Shown here: in pieces, positions 42,811-42,888 of the stretch
How the letters are laid out: the number at the start of each line of letters is the position of its first letter
Position numbering within the stretch: position 1 is the first letter of the stretch
Origin: Candidatus Rokuibacteriota bacterium
GTDB taxonomy: Bacteria; Methylomirabilota; Methylomirabilia; Rokubacteriales; CSP1-6
Assembly (NCBI GenBank): GCA_016866775.1
Contig: VGLJ01000041.1
Location: 1 to 42,888, forward strand
Direction: 5' to 3'
Length of the DNA: 42,888 bases
Position numbers and translations under genes: made by a program
The notes under the pieces: generated by a model
Database searches by the model: none
The model's input: only the letters and a program-made list of their open reading frames with translations
What the model was told of the DNA's origin: nothing

Positions 42811-42888
42811 GCGGGGGCCGGGGGGATGTCCGGCCTCCTGTCCTCGCCGAGCCTGCGGATGTCGGCCGGACATCCCCCCGGCCCCCGC
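42811..42888. repeat. 25-bp perfect inverted repeat with nested alternative hairpin at the window end
   Basis: Arms 42811-42835 and 42864-42888 are perfect complements, with a 28-nt loop. The window ends exactly at the 3' arm end, so the repeat may continue. Inside, GGATGTC (42857-42863) can pair with GACATCC (42869-42875) to form a 7-bp hairpin that would exclude the long pairing. No open reading frame crosses this stretch convincingly. Confidence 0.7.

Overview
The window is chromosomal DNA of a very GC-rich bacterium (about 70 percent GC by eye) with dense, mostly overlapping genes. The gene set suggests a soil or sediment lineage of the Candidatus Rokubacteria / Methylomirabilota type: a Liv-type ABC operon fused to peptidase genes, an M81 (MlrC) peptidase, a NodU-type carbamoyltransferase, the DapL lysine route, and many GTG starts. 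That placement is inference from gene content. I see no phage, insertion sequence, CRISPR array, tRNA or rRNA.

Layout: (1) 1-5924, minus strand: a branched-chain-amino-acid-type ABC transporter operon livK-G-F-H-M, continuing into a ParB-domain protein and an M24 peptidase cut by the window edge. (2) 5977-8085, minus: an M81 peptidase and a DUF1054 protein. (3) 8346-10557, minus: a three-gene module of small membrane protein, NodU-family carbamoyltransferase and DUF5989 protein. (4) 10605-25357, mostly plus: a surface-polysaccharide locus with two nucleotide-sugar SDR enzymes, a methyltransferase, a MurJ-like flippase, three GT4 glycosyltransferases, a WcaJ-type initiating transferase, an O-antigen-ligase-like protein and a LysA-like decarboxylase. 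An SBP plus two-permease Dpp transporter without ATPase genes sits inside it. (5) 25394-28911, minus: a looser stretch with an amidohydrolase lacking a metal-ligand histidine, an unknown membrane protein, a ThuA-like protein and a frameshifted gene. (6) 28969-36945, minus: a long run of nearly abutting housekeeping genes, mltG-plsC-argH-FN3 lipoprotein-dapA-dapB-folB-folK-ECF sigma-anti-sigma. (7) 37014-38609, plus: an rpoA outside any ribosomal-protein context, then a type IV prepilin. (8) 38615-42697, minus: comEA-comEC-dapL. The window ends inside a perfect 25-bp inverted repeat.

How it fits together: dapA, dapB, dapL and the LysA-like gene supply most of the aminotransferase route to meso-DAP and lysine, though in three separate transcription units. 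The 10.6-25.4 kb locus has what a lipid-linked surface glycan needs: activated sugars, priming, chain extension, flipping and ligation. The adjacent carbamoyltransferase probably decorates that glycan. The transporters and hydrolases suggest scavenging of peptides and amino acids.

The points most worth a second look are: an intrinsic-terminator-like hairpin inside the first codons of the Dpp permease; an orphan rpoA with a divergent N-terminal domain; two apparent single-G losses (ECF sigma factor and an adjacent gene); an O-antigen ligase with no usual start codon before its first membrane segment; -10 elements lying only 5-11 nt from start codons; and the terminal palindrome with a competing alternative hairpin.
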